Below, one piece after another: positions 36,440 to 48,190 of a DNA stretch of 64,000 bases (positions within the stretch are counted from its first letter, which is position 1; each line of letters opens with the position of its first letter). The stretch comes from Cyrtodaria siliqua (lineage: Eukaryota > Mollusca > Bivalvia > Adapedonta > Hiatellidae). A program made the position numbers and the translations under genes. The notes under the pieces were generated by a model. That model had not been told where the DNA came from, searched no databases, and was given only the letters and a program-made list of their open reading frames with translations. The stretch is taken from assembly GCA_037043455.1 (NCBI GenBank), contig JAWPHD010011281.1, positions 21,360-85,359 of the forward strand. The letters are read 5' to 3'.

Positions 36440-37760
36440 TTAAGGTTTAAATAGCCAACAATGCGCTTTTAAATCAAAATCGATTTATTTCGTCATTTTA
36501 GAAGCGAGAATAAAAACAAATGCATGTACGCATAGATAAATCTTTCCTCTGTCCATATGCAAAATTTTAATGAAATCGGAGACAAGTACTTTTTTCCCCC
36601 CAAAATTAACTAACATGACCCACGGACTCAAAGACGGCATAACGCATATACATTTACAGACGCGACTGGGTACACAAGAAATGAAATAATTCTATTATTT
36701 CAATACATATATTTCAAATGTATGTATCCATGCATTCCAGATTAAATTTCTGATATATACATGCTTTTGGTTTATGCCGGAGTGTTCGGAATAGGTTTTA
36801 ACAAACCAAATTGCAGCGGTACGTCGGGAAAGGAAATGAGGATGGTAAAAATATATATTGCAGTGCTAATTTTTTGAATCCGAAAAAATTGCAAAAAAAT
36901 GAAGTTTTAACAACGAGAATGAATTTTTTTTCATGAAAGTGTTCATTGACATGTCTACTATTAAAAACCAAAATTTAAAGTCAATCAGAAAAAAGTACTT
37001 TTTTTCCCCCAAAATTAACAAAGTACACCGTGTTCGCTAAAATATGAACAATCGCCTTTCGAAGTTAATGTACACGCGGGATATAAAACCATGAAATTGT
37101 GAAATCCTTTTTAAGAGATATATTGATTTCAACATTGTTCTGTATTTAATAAATTATTAGAGTAGAATGTTCGCAGTCTTTTTTAAGGACACCATTACGG
37201 TAGTATCCCTGCAACCCCGCCCCTCATGCCACCCCCACCACCCTCTATACCGTATTGATTAAGTTGTATATAGCTGCGAATACGCAGTTTTAATCAAATT
37301 CGATTGATTTCATCATTTTAGAAAGAAAAAAAGCATTTTTCTCTGTAGATATGCCAAATATAAAAAACCCGGAGGCAAGTACCCCCCCCCCCCCCCCCCC
37401 CCCCCCCACCCCCACCCCCCATTATTGATGTAGTATGTTCACAGTATTTACAGGGAGTACGTCACGTACTCCCTGGTATTTATGAGAGCAACATTACGGT
37501 AGTATGACTGTATCCCTCCAACCCCGTCGGCTTCCCCACCAACGTACACACAATACGTTCTGTATTGCTGAGAATGCGCCTTTTATTTAAATCGATTTAT
37601 TTCGTCATTTTAGAAGCGAGAATAAAAACAAAATCATATAGATACAACTCTCCTCTATATATATGTTGTATACATGCTTTGGGTTATTAATGTCAGAGTG
37701 CCCAATTTATTTTAACAAACAATGTTGCAACGGTATATCGGAAAATGAAATCATGACTGA
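36440..37760. repeat. Diverged ~0.55-kb tandem repeat (three copies)
   Basis: The module cgatttatttcgtcattttag recurs near 36480, 37305 and 37590. Around it are similar flanks with tttcctctgt...atatg and with gcttttggttta...aacaaacca. Copies are diverged and of unequal length. The middle one contains a ~27-base C homopolymer at about 37381-37407. Confidence 0.55.
37451..37475. repeat. Near-perfect 25-bp palindrome
   Basis: cagggagtacgt and acgtactccctg are exact reverse complements separated by a single C, giving a 12-bp stem. It lies about 45 bp after the poly-C run. A related half-site (tactccctg) occurs at about 63162. Confidence 0.85.
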
Positions 37761-38297
37761 CGAGTAACAGACATGCTACTGTCAGTAACAAACATAAGTT
37801 TGTGTAAACTCGAAGATTGCATAACATAAATATGTGGACATGAAATTGTGTCAATGGTTTGTGGTGTTGTGAAACACTGTACGCGTGAATCCGAAAAGTG
37901 CGGGTCTGTTATCTTTATAGGGCATATATAGTTTTATATATAATTATATTATTAATTTATATTTATTTGTATGGTCCCAGAACGCAGTCATACTCACTAC
38001 TACTGAAAGTAAATACTTAATATACATGTGCGGTGTGTTACGATCTGTGGTATTTGAAAACAGACATATTAAACATTTCCCTAAAAATATATAACGATGA
38101 AAAATACTATATTCATAGAAATGTTTTTTCCTGGAAAAAAAATACATGTTTGTTTTCAGCAGTTGAAATCTACTATATTCTGCGAATATTGCTACTTTGA
38201 AAATTTGAATACGTTTGTTTTCATCAAATAGCATGTTTTGTTTCTTTTAATAAAATAAAAATTAATTTATGATTTCGGAAAATGTCTTACACACTGT

Positions 38298-38378
38298 TGA
38301 ATCCTGTAATTTAACAACAAGTGGTTTGGTTCACAGGCGACAGTATCGATGAACAAAACCACTTGTTTTACTGGATTC
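38298..38378. repeat. Imperfect hairpin around an aagtggttt core
   Basis: The left arm gaatcctgtaatttaacaac-aagtggttt and the right arm aaaccacttg-ttttactggattc are inverted copies, with a ~20-nt loop including tatcgat. It could be a miniature fold-back element. Confidence 0.6.
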
Positions 38379-38499
38379 TACATTGTGCAAGAAAATATTA
38401 ATATATTATACCATTACTATTATAACATGTGTGTTGTACCATATGCTTATCCTTGTTTATAAATGTTTGATAATGGATGTCAGCAGTAACTTGACTTTT

Positions 38500-39570
38500 G
38501 ACCTAAAAATCAAACGGATCATCCTCTTTCCACTGTCCACCAATGAAGTTTCATGAAATTTGCTTTAGGTAAAAGGAAAAACTGTGTGGACAAGACTTTT
38601 CATTTTCCGGTCATGGTAACGGACCTTTCAACTACTGACTTCAAAATAAACAGGGATTATCATTACACCAAAGGCAGTCAAAGTATGACGATTTATGAAA
38701 TTAGCTTTAGAGAAAGTAAAAGAGAGTTTCATTGCGGACACGATTCTTCATTATCAAGTCACTGTGACGTCGACCTTAGATGTATTGACCTCAATATTAA
38801 TAGGGATCATACTCTTTCCAAAGGCAGTCAACCCATGTCGTTTGAATATATTTACTTCAGGGAAAATAGAGTTACGGTACGGACAATGGTTTTCATAATC
38901 GGATCAGTGACCTTGACATTTGATCTCGAACTAAATAGGGGTCATTCTCTCAACAAATGCAGTCAACCCATATAGTTTCATGATACATGTATTTGCTTCA
39001 GTAAATAAGGAGTTGCATTGTGGCCAAGGTATTAGGGTTATATTATCCTTTTGAGATATTAACCTCAAAATCATCAAACGAGGCAATAGTCTTATAACAG
39101 GCAGTCAACCCATGGCGTTTCAACAGACTTCCTTCAGGAAAACAGAAGTTACAGTGCGGACAATGCGTTTCATTATCCGGTCTTTAACCTTGACCGTTGA
39201 CCCACTCACAGTCAAAAGGATCACCCTCTCGCCAGAAGCAATCCATCCATTAAGTTCATGATATTTCACTTACAGTTTACAACATTTTACATTATCATGT
39301 TACATTTGACAATGATCTTTGACCTAATGACATCAAAATCAAAAGGCATCATTCTCTCACCAAATGCACTCAAACCATGAATTTTGATGAGATTTGCTTC
39401 TGGGGAAGTGCACAGTGCAGACAAGGTTTTTCATGATCATTATTGGGTCACGGCGCCCTTGACCTTCAATATTTGATATGCACATACTGATGCTTCTTAC
39501 AAAGTTTCGTAAAAATCCAACAAATAGCGCAGACAAGATTTGTGACGGACGAACGGAAAGGCCAAATATA
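38500..39570. repeat. Old ~140-bp tandem repeat with cagtcaacccat motif
   Basis: About seven diverged units repeat the modules ggcagtcaacccatg-cgtttcat, gaaattrgcttyagg and ttcattrtc, then ccttgacctttgaccttaaaatca with agggatcatyctctc. Period is about 130-150 bp (anchors near 38543, 38673, 38829, 38957, 39104, 39240 and 39364). Short open frames across it (38553-38975) reflect the repeat and are not considered a gene. Confidence 0.7.
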
Positions 39571-40463
39571 ATCTGTCTCACCTACCACTTTGTGGTGGAA
39601 GACATATTTATAAAGACAATATTTTAGTTCATATGTATACTTTATTAAGCAAATAATTAAGCGAAAATAAACTACAGCATTGACTCTGGCCAGTGGTGTA
39701 CATGGAGTCTTCTTCCACATGACGTGCAGCCTGAAAGAAAATAAAAAAATAAGTCGCGTACAGTATTCAATTTGAATCAGGTGTTGCTAGGGGGAACTAG
39801 GGCATGTTAAGGGGAATGGGACAGTTTGACACAATGGGCTAGCAGGATACATCGAAGTAACCCAGTAGCGCCAGTAAGACTTGAATCCGTGTTCACTGGA
39901 TTCAAAGCCGATATGCTATAAACGTCCCTTGACCAAAACTGAGTAAATGGCACATCAAATACATATTATATTGTGTATCATACGAGTATATGATTGACCT
40001 GACATGATTACAGAACAATTTTAATGTATTTTTCACCCAACAGTACTACAGCAAGAATCTATTACAAGGAAAGTTAAATCTGACAGATGGTGCAATGCTC
40101 TATAAGCCATTTTTACTAGAAGGGGAATAAAATACAACTCTTGCCAAAAATCTAAAATTGTTAAATTGTACACGTTTTGTTCATAGGATATTTTACTTTA
40201 ATGACTTAGTAAGGTCATTTTACATGGGGAGAAAATATTAATATACAACTATTTATTTTCTATCTCAAAACCTGGTGATGCCGCTAGTTTTAGTAATAAA
40301 ACACGATTAAATAGGGCAGTTGAGAAGACACTTTTGTAGATGTGTGGTCTGTTCTGATGTGAAAATGTGTAAAACAGACACAAGATTGACAATTTGCTCT
40401 GGGTCCCTTTAATAAATTGGGGACCCATCACATAGACCATAATAATATTGTAATTAGTTGATG
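39571..40463. other. Non-coding stretch with a tRNA-like remnant
   Basis: On the minus strand, about 39925-39860, the sequence has a B-box-like GGATTCAAGTC and a weak A-box. It may be the relic of a SINE head, but it cannot fold as a full tRNA by eye. Otherwise nothing is recognised. Confidence 0.35.
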
Positions 40464-40467
40464 TTAA

Positions 40468-40755
40468 AGGGACACACGGCACTCTTGAAGTATTAATCAA
40501 GCATTAACATTAGCATCTCCATTTGTTAACCTGGTAACATTTTTAATTTATACCTGCTTGCATTAAAAATTAAATAAAAGTGTTTAATTTTGTCTTCGTT
40601 ATTTTATCAAACACTTAACTATATTATAGGTGCACTATTATCAACGGTTCTGAACTATTCTAATAAATAATATTAATGATGCACAAATGCAAATTATGCA
40701 GAAAAATTGACCGAACTCCAGAAGTTTAAAAAAAATAAAGTTGCCAAGTGTCCCT
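40468..40755. mobile_element. MITE with TTAA target duplication (288 bp)
   Basis: The termini AGGGACAC and GTGTCCCT are exact inverted repeats flanked on both sides by TTAA (40464-40467, 40756-40759). TTAA duplications are characteristic of piggyBac and Kolobok transposons. There is no coding capacity, so this is a non-autonomous derivative. Confidence 0.8.
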
Positions 40756-40759
40756 TTAA

Positions 40760-42122
40760 CACAACTTGTTTTCGCATGTATCCAGTACATGTAGTTTACA
40801 CGAGCTCATATGACAATCACGCTGCATTATCACCGAAAACATTTTTTACTGTAACTTTGAACAGCACCGTGCAAGCATAACACAAGCTCCATTTAAAGAA
40901 CTACACAAGTGTAAACATTTTTTAAAAGGGCTCCCACCTCAAAATGATCCAATGGCATTTAACTCGGCTTGACATTCACAAGGCGTCAGTATCAATTCAC
41001 CTAGAATTGCTCAAGGGCACGAGTCACATTTGAGGCCTCTCTGAAAAACAACATCAATCCAATGTCAATGATCAAACGGACAGAGTTTATCCTTTGTTAT
41101 ACATAATGTAACATATTTATAAAGGAAAACTCAAAACTCTACTTACTGTCATGGATATATATGTACACATATGTGTATGTAGATCTATGTTACTGTACAT
41201 AAATATGAATCTGACCGGTCAATGGCTGTTTACATTGTTTCAATGGTAGTTGTATCGGGTATGTATTCACGAATGTGCGAGAAAATGGGGATAACATAAC
41301 GATAAGTAGACAACGCTAACAATTTACATTCATGCATCTGAGGGGTGGGGGTGGAGGGGGTTTCTAGTTTCCTTACCCCCTCCTTGTTTTCGGTATTCAA
41401 GCTCCATCTACCCACCCCCCATCCTCCCCACATCTACCCTACTTGGGTGGGCGGGGGTGCGGGGGACATTGATAGCATTTCTACTAGTAACTGTTTTATT
41501 CCACGAAACGTTCTACAGTTTACAGTACATCCAGTTACTGGAAAGATCGGAGTACACGAAAAATATGAACTTTCTATTAAACAGTATACGCCACTTTTTT
41601 AGGCACTATATTTGGCTAATGTCTAAATATGTTCGATCTAAAGTGGTGTGTACTGTTTATTAACAAACACATTTTAATGACAAAACAAATACCTTGATCA
41701 TGGACCTCTAGCAGCAGACAGTAATCCCAAATCCAATTTGACCAACATGTCAATTTCACGTGTCAAGTTATGTCACGGTGACCTGTCAGTCACCAACACT
41801 GCATCGTGTTGACACATAATGGGACGTTATTTCGTCCGGTAAGGTATTAGTTTTACATAATTTACGGTATGAAACACTTTACGCGTGTTGTTAGGTTCCC
41901 GTAGTGCTCGCCGACGCAGCGCGCACAATTTCGGGTGTAAAAAAATGGCGTCTGTTTTAATTGAAAACTCGTAAAATAGTCCGTAAAATACAAAGAAATA
42001 GTCCATGTTCGCGGAGTTAAAATGCGAACAGAACTGGTATGTTATAGGTCCGTGGCGTTCCTACTGGTAATGCTCTGCATTCATCAAAGGAAATGTCACC
42101 GACCATGCTACAACACAGCATG
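40760..42122. other. Non-coding stretch with a G/C-rich strand-asymmetric patch
   Basis: At 41340-41470 a G-rich run (ggggtgggggtggaggggg) is followed by C-rich runs (acccaccccccatcctcccc) and another G-rich run. This could form hairpins or G-quadruplexes. Short open frames there are composition artefacts. Elsewhere nothing is recognised. Confidence 0.45.
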
Positions 42123-42260
42123 TACTAGTTCTTGAGCTGGCTGTAGACCCCACTCCCCGATGGGGGATTTTGTAGGGTATGATTTTCTGAAAGAACATAC
42201 AATAAGTTTCAAAATGAGACAGGTGTGCCATCAATTCTGAGCGTTGGGCTTTAGTGAGTA
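42123..42260 (+). repeat. Short copy of the dispersed 34400 repeat
   Basis: Shares ctgtagaccccactcc, ttttgtag-gtatgattt, aaaatgagacaggtgtgccat and gagcgttgg-gctttagtgagt with 34410-34530 in the same orientation. Similarity then ends abruptly. Confidence 0.75.
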
Positions 42261-42610
42261 ACGTGCATGTAAACTTTGATACCTTACATTACAATTAAAA
42301 TTTCAATGTAAATTAAAAACATTGAATATAAATTAAATCAAAATCATGTAAAAAACATTATACATGTACTTTTATTAACATAAGTTGAGAAGCACTTCAA
42401 ACTTAATGAAACTATTCTGTAATTTACGTTACTTTCATTACCAAAAAAAACTTATTTTTAGTGCAAATAGGTTGCTGTAAAAACTGGTGTTCGTCTGTAA
42501 GTAAGGGTTTCTATTTATCAAAATGTTTATTAGTCTGTGTATAATATGCATATGTATACTAGCCGAAATTTAGGTGTAACATAATAAAAAGAAATCAAAC
42601 ATGGCGTCCA
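42261..42610. other. AT-rich non-coding stretch
   Basis: No gene, RNA or repeat boundary is recognised between the dispersed repeat fragment and the ~200-bp tandem array. Confidence 0.45.
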
Positions 42611-43720
42611 AGATGGTCCCATTGTGTCACAAGATCTGTAGGTTGGCCCAGCAGCCGTCGGCCGAGGGTCACTCAACGCTATTTCTCTATAACTATACTG
42701 TATATAGCTCTAGGTGCCATGTTCGAGGCTCGAACTCAGGTAGCCCTCCCCCTGATACGGTCTAGCGACCGAGTGCCACGCGTACCGGGGACCTTTGTTG
42801 ATGCTGGCCACCGTTCCCGTTGAGTCACACAACCTGTGGGTCGGCCCAGCGGCCATCGGTTTTGGGTCACTCAATGCTATTCTATATAACTATACTGTAT
42901 ATAGCTCTACGTGCCATGTTCGAGACCCGAACTCGGGAAGCCTTCCCCCTGATACGACCTACCTAGCGAGGACCGTTGCCGACGGCTGAACACGTTCCCG
43001 TTGTGTCACAAAACATTTGGGTAGGCCCAGCGGCCGTCGGCTGCGGGTCGCTCAAAGCTATTTACTATATAGCTCTAGGTGACATGTTCGAGACCCGAAC
43101 TCAGGCAGCCTTCCCCCTGATACGACCTAGGGACCGAGTGCCACGCGTAGCTAGGACCGTTGACAACGGCTGAAATTTACGATAAGGGACCGAGTACCAC
43201 GCATAGCCACCGGTCCCGTTGTGTCACAAAACCAGCGGCCATCGGCCGAGGCTTGCTCAACGCTATTTCCCTCTATACATATATAACTATACTGTATAAA
43301 GCTCTAGGTGAGTTACGAGGTTCGAGACCCGAACTCGGGTAGCCTCCCCCCTAATACAGCCTCGCGATCGAATGCCACGCGTTGCCGGGACCTTTGCCGA
43401 CGGCTGCCCACTAGTCCCGTTGTGTCACCCAATCTGTAAGTCGGCCCAGCGGCCGTCGGCCGAAGGTCGTTCAACGCTATATCCTTCTATATTACAGTAT
43501 ATAGCTCTATGTGCCATGTTCGAGACTCGAACTCGGGTAGCCTTTCCACTAATATGGACTAGCGACCGAGTGCCACATGTACTGGGGACCTTTGCCGACG
43601 GCTGGCCACCGGTCCCGTTGTGTCGCAAAATCTGTGGGTCGGCCGGCCCAGTGGCCGTATGCAGAGGGTAGCTCAACGCTATTTCTCTATTTATAACGTA
43701 TACTGTATATATCTCTATGA
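42611..43720. repeat. ~200-bp tandem repeat, about six copies
   Basis: Anchors cccgttgtgtcacaaaa-ctgtgggtcggcccag recur at about 42614, 42808, 42992, 43211, 43413 and 43612 (spacing 184-219 bp). Each is followed by ggccgtcggccg, ctcaacgctattt and tatactgtatatagctcta. Next come gccatgttcgagacccgaactcggg, with a B-box-like ttcgagacccga, then cgaccgagtgccacgcgt. The units are GC-richer than their surroundings. Short plus-strand frames here are repeat by-products. Confidence 0.85.
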
Positions 43721-43789
43721 AATGCCGGTAACGTGGTAAAGTTTAAGTCGCCAGTTGGTACACGTACATGTTCCATAATGGGCTTTCAG

Positions 43790-44415
43790 AAAAATAGGGT
43801 GTACAAAATTCCCCCTGGGGTGAGGGTCACTCGTACTAGCTTACAGTCTATTTTCTATTGTACCGGTATTATATATTTTTCTAGATTTAACCCAATACCC
43901 CCAATGGATTGCAGAAATAAGTGATTTTAGTCATTTTTCCCAGCATATTTCAGCAGATATGTTATATATGATGCAAGAAAACACTTGAATATGTATGCTG
44001 TGTAACGTTATATTACTTCAATTTGATAAGTTTATGTTAAAACTATTTTCAAAAATAATTCCACATTCTGTCTATTTTTGACAAAAATACACATTTTTAG
44101 CCTAAAAATTAAGGCATTTTCAAGCATCATACGGTTCGGGATTTTCTTCTAATTAATTATTGGACCTTTGTCTATCCAAAATTGTAACAATGTGTCCTTA
44201 TTCAATTGTATTAAATTTGTTTCTATATTTTAACCCAATAAACCCAATGGATTACAGAAATCAGTGATTTTTGTCATTTTTTCCAATATTTTGCCCTAAA
44301 ATGACAATATTTGAGCACATATGTTATATATTGTGTGAGAAAAAACTTGAATATGTATGCTGTGCAACATTCTATTGCTTCAGTTTGATAAGTTTATGTT
44401 CAAACTAATTTCAAA
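43790..44415 (-). repeat. Inverted copy of the dispersed 34400 repeat
   Basis: Two tandem units in the opposite orientation to 34400-35580: acaaaattccccctggggtg, then ttaacccaata-cccccaatgg, attgcagaaataagtgatttt and gataagtttatgttaaaac. It ends abruptly at about 44415, probably where the LINE begins. Confidence 0.75.
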
Positions 44416-47400
44416 TCAAAGTACCGAAGGTACTGAGAGCATGGTGAACTATGATTTGTGCATCCATGTAATGAAAGGTTTCTTTCCAATCACGCATGAC
44501 ATGGATGGACTGAAAATGTGTCAACTCTTCTTAATAATAATACATCATTGCCTGTAATAATACATCAATGCATTGTTTAATGTATCTGGAAGTAAGGCGA
44601 TTAAAACAAGATAAGGTAAGGTATATACAGGAATACAGAAGGGAACAAAAGGAATGATTGGTTATAATGAAAATTAATCTTCGAAACGCTTCATCATATC
44701 TGAACCATATCTTCTCAGGTGTTAAAGTGTATCAAAAAACATCACCTGTCATCTCCTACCAAAGTTTGAGTCATTAGAAATGAATATAGCGTCAAAAAGG
44801 TCAAGACTGCTGGTTTTGCCAATTCAACAAAGCAGTTAAGTGGAGCACACCAGGAACCTGCTGTGATTCCTGCGACATCTGGTACCACCAAGAGTGTATG
44901 GGTATGTCTGATGCAGTCTACTATGGTATGAAAAACATCAGCTGGGAATGCTTCCAGTGCGGTGTACCAAACATATCCACCGGCATCTTCGACACAACCA
45001 TCCTTGAGTCATCCAACTCTTTCTCACTTCTGAGTAACTACACACCAGCCTCAGACCATGATATTAGCTTTAACTATCCCACAGCCACATCTTCACCAAC
45101 CAAGCAGCAAGCTGATAAGTCCCCACCAAAACGGAGAGACCTCCCTATGCGAGTTGTCATCCTAAATTGCCAATCTGTTAAGACTTGCGGTAAACCTGCC
45201 CAGCTAAACAACCTGATCTCTTCTCTACAGGCCGACATCATTATTGGCAGTGAATCATGGCTTAACCCGAATATAAAATCCACTGAGGTTTTTCCACAGG
45301 GTTTCCAGTATTACCGCCGAGACAGACCAGATGGTAAAGGTGGTGGAGTGTTTTTACTAATATCAGACCAGTATGAGAGTAATGAACCAGAGGAGCTGAA
45401 GGTGACCGACAACGACGACTGTGAGCTGGTTTGGGCTAAGATCAAGGTTACGGGAAGTAGTGACCTATACGTCGGCTCCTTCTACAGACCACCGGTCAAG
45501 ACAAATCCAGAGTACCTCGCCAAACTCCAGTCATACATAACAAGAATACCCACAAACAACGGGGCCCATTTATGGCTTGGTGGAGACTTCAATCTGGCAG
45601 ATATTAACTGGGAAGACGAGAGTGTAAAGCCTTACTCCAGCCATGGAACTCAATGCAACCAGTTACTGACTCTGACAAAGGATGCTTTTCTCGACCAAGT
45701 CGTAGAAGAACCGACTCGCATTACAGAAACAACTGCGAACATACTTGACCTTTTCTTCACGAACAACCAGACACTCATTAACAAGATTGAGGTGATTCCC
45801 GGGATTTCAGACCACGAAGCAGTCTACATAGAATCCAGTCTTCGCCCAATGAGAGTCAAGGTACCACCAAGGAAAGTCAACATGTATAAAAAGGCCAACT
45901 ACGATGGGATGAGGGAAGAACTTAGAGCCATAGAAGAAGACTTTGTCAGCACATCCAGTACCAAGGACATTGAACAACTTTGGACTGAGTTCAAGGAAAA
46001 TATCCACACACTGATGGTAAAATATATTCCTACCAAGTTGCTGCGAGGAAACAAGACCCACAAACCTTGGATCGACAAGAAGGTCAAGACCCTCATACGC
46101 AAAAGGAACAAGCTGTTTGCGAGGAAAGTAAAGTCCAAGTGTGCCAAAGACATCAGGCTGTACAGAGAGACAAAGACTAATCTTCAGAAAGCAGAGAGAC
46201 AGTCATACTGGAGGTACATCGAGACAATCATTGATGTCGGAAACACAGCAGGCCAAGAGGACAGACCCAACAAACAGAAACGGTTCTGGTCCTACATCAA
46301 ATCCCTGAAGAAGGACAGCAGCGGAGTAGCCCCACTGAAAGAAAATGGGAAGTTATACGCCGATGCCAAAGACAAGGCTGACATACTCAACCGCCAGTAC
46401 CAGTCAGTATTCACCAATGAGGACATAACTGATATGCCAACACCAGCAGGGGCACCATTCACTCCAATGTCAGACATAGTGGTCACCATAGAAGGGGTTG
46501 CAAAGCTCTTAAAGAAGATGAACCCAAGCAAAGCCTGTGGACCCGACCAGCTTCCTGCAAGGATCTTAAAAGAACTAGCCAATGAAATTGCACCATTCCT
46601 GACGGTCATATTCCAAAGAAGTCTACAGCTTGGAGAGATACCAAATGACTGGAGGATAGCAAACGTCACGGCAATCTTTAAGAAGGGAGAAAAGTACAAG
46701 GCCAGCAATTACCGTCCAGTATCCCTTACAAGCATTTGCTGCAAGATACAGGAACATATCATAACTAGTAACGTCCTCAAGCACCTTGATGCCCACCACA
46801 TACTCACGGACTGCCAGCATGGATTCCGAGCCAGAAGGAGCTGCGAAACACAGCTACTAACACTAGTTCATGAACTAGTCACAGCCCTCAACAACGGAGT
46901 CCAACATGACTTGATCATCCTGGACTTTTCCAAGGCATTTGACAGAGTCCCTCATGAACGTTTGCTGAGGAAACTAGCCCACTATGGAATAAGAGGCAGC
47001 ACACTGATGTGGATCAAGGCATTTCTATCGAAAAGAGAGCAACAGGTCCTAGTAGATGGCGCCACTTCAGACAGTGTGCCAGTTATTAGCGGAGTACCTC
47101 AAGGCACGGTATTAGGCCCACTGTTGTTCCTCATTTTTATAAATGACCTTCCAGACAGCGTACATTCAAGAGTTCGCCTCTTTGCTGACGACTGTATCTT
47201 GTACAGACCAATCAGAACAAGACAAGACAGTGTTGACCTCCAAGATGACCTAGATCGACTCGCCGAATGGGAAAGTATATGGGGCATGGATTTCCACCCA
47301 GACAAATGCAGCACCCTCAGAGTCTCTAGATCAAGATCACCGGTAGCCTCTAACTACACACTGAAGGGTCACGTCCTAGAGACCACGGATTCGGCAAAGT

Positions 47401-48190
47401 ACCTCGGGGTGGAGCTACAAAAAGACATGAATTGGAGCCTCCATATCGACAAAACAGTCAAGAAGGCGAACAGTACACTAGGATTCTTGAGAAGGAACCT
47501 GAGGATTTCCAACGAACAAACAAAGTCCTCGGCATACTTCTCACTAGTAAGACCCACCCTAGAGTACTGTTCTACTATTTGGAGCCCTCACACCCAAGAG
47601 CACATCAAGAAGGTAGAGATGGTTCAGCGTCGGGCAGCACGGTATATCACTAACCGCTACAGGAACACTAGCAGTGTCACATCTATGTTGGAGCACCTAG
47701 AATGGGAGACTCTGGAGTCGAGGCGTACTAAGAGCCAACTCACCATGCTCTTTAAGATTATTCACGGGCTAGTGGACATACCAGCATCCGAGTTCCTGAC
47801 ACCTGCATCATCTCGCACCAGGTCCAATCACTCTTTGAAATTTAGACAGTTATCTTCTTCCAGCGACTATCTCAAATTTAGTTTTTTCCCAATAACAGTT
47901 TGTCGTTGGAATAGTCTACCAGCCACTGTGGCTGAGGCTCCTGATTTGGTATCTTACAAACAGGAGCTTTCCAAACTTTCATTCTAAACCCTGTCCCAGT
48001 TGATTGTTTGTTAGGTTCTAGTGATTCTCAGTGCTATGCTGGTTGGGTGAATTCCCAGGGGCCGCTACGGTAGCCAGACAGGATTGATGATGAAGGCCTA
48101 TCACGCAATTAGCGACTAAGAATATCTTCCTTCTACCTTTCCTATCCATTTTTAGTCATTTTTTCTTCTCACTTTAATTCATTGTTAAGT
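44416..48190 (+). mobile_element. APE-type non-LTR retrotransposon (LINE), nearly complete
   Basis: It starts where the dispersed repeat breaks off and contains a 5' segment without open frames (44416-44789). A PHD-finger/endonuclease/reverse-transcriptase ORF follows, then about 200 bp of 3' sequence. The ends are approximate because I could not find a target duplication or a clear poly-A or microsatellite tail. The ORF domain order (APE endonuclease then RT, with FADD) and an associated PHD finger place it near the CR1/L2/Jockey group of LINEs. I have not assigned the clade more finely. Confidence 0.75.
44790..47987 (+). CDS. LINE ORF: PHD finger + APE endonuclease + reverse transcriptase
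   Basis: The frame is open from 44790, just after an in-frame TAG, to a TAA at 47987. The first ATG is 44898 and gives 1,029 codons. The upstream in-frame part holds the start of a C4HC3 PHD-type zinc finger (CWFC at 44808, CCDSCDIWYHQEC, ending WECFQC around residue 18). The ATG therefore cuts the finger, and the true start is lost or upstream by another route. From the ATG: endonuclease motifs NCQSV (~90), SESWL (~118), YRRDR, GGDFN (~229) and SDHEAVY (~304); then RT motifs SKAFDRVPHERLL (~680), GVPQGTVLGPLLF (~732) and FADDCILY (~762); then a typical C-terminal HLEWETLESRR region. The protein nicks target DNA and reverse-transcribes its RNA in place. No stop or frameshift interrupts it, suggesting recent insertion. 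Confidence 0.95.
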   Translation, partial: RQKGQDCWFCQFNKAVKWSTPGTCCDSCDIWYHQECMGMSDAVYYGMKNISWECFQCGVPNISTGIFDTTILESSNSFSLLSNYTPASDHDISFNYPTATSSPTKQQADKSPPKRRDLPMRVVILNCQSVKTCGKPAQLNNLISSLQADIIIGSESWLNPNIKSTEVFPQGFQYYRRDRPDGKGGGVFLLISDQYESNEPEELKVTDNDDCELVWAKIKVTGSSDLYVGSFYRPPVKTNPEYLAKLQSYITRIPTNNGAHLWLGGDFNLADINWEDESVKPYSSHGTQCNQLLTLTKDAFLDQVVEEPTRITETTANILDLFFTNNQTLINKIEVIPGISDHEAVYIESSLRPMRVKVPPRKVNMYKKANYDGMREELRAIEEDFVSTSSTKDIEQLWTEFKENIHTLMVKYIPTKLLRGNKTHKPWIDKKVKTLIRKRNKLFARKVKSKCAKDIRLYRETKTNLQKAERQSYWRYIETIIDVGNTAGQEDRPNKQKRFWSYIKSLKKDSSGVAPLKENGKLYADAKDKADILNRQYQSVFTNEDITDMPTPAGAPFTPMSDIVVTIEGVAKLLKKMNPSKACGPDQLPARILKELANEIAPFLTVIFQRSLQLGEIPNDWRIANVTAIFKKGEKYKASNYRPVSLTSICCKIQEHIITSNVLKHLDAHHILTDCQHGFRARRSCETQLLTLVHELVTALNNGVQHDLIILDFSKAFDRVPHERLLRKLAHYGIRGSTLMWIKAFLSKREQQVLVDGATSDSVPVISGVPQGTVLGPLLFLIFINDLPDSVHSRVRLFADDCILYRPIRTRQDSVDLQDDLDRLAEWESIWGMDFHPDKCSTLRVSRSRSPVASNYTLKGHVLETTDSAKYLGVELQKDMNWSLHIDKTVKKANSTLGFLRRNLRISNEQTKSSAYFSLVRPTLEYCSTIWSPHTQEHIKKVEMVQRRAARYITNRYRNTSSVTSMLEHLEWETLESRRTKSQLTMLFKIIHGLVDIPASEFLTPASSRTRSNHSLKFRQLSSSSDYLKFSFFPITVCRWNSLPATVAEAPDLVSYKQELSKLSF

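Noticed and set aside
38553..38975. 140-codon plus-strand ORF as a gene
   Set aside because: Falls inside the diverged ~140-bp tandem repeat, and its repeats mirror the DNA repeat.
45074..47557. Several minus-strand ORFs of 60-138 codons
   Set aside because: They lie antisense to the intact LINE ORF and have no motifs; they are shadows of plus-strand coding.
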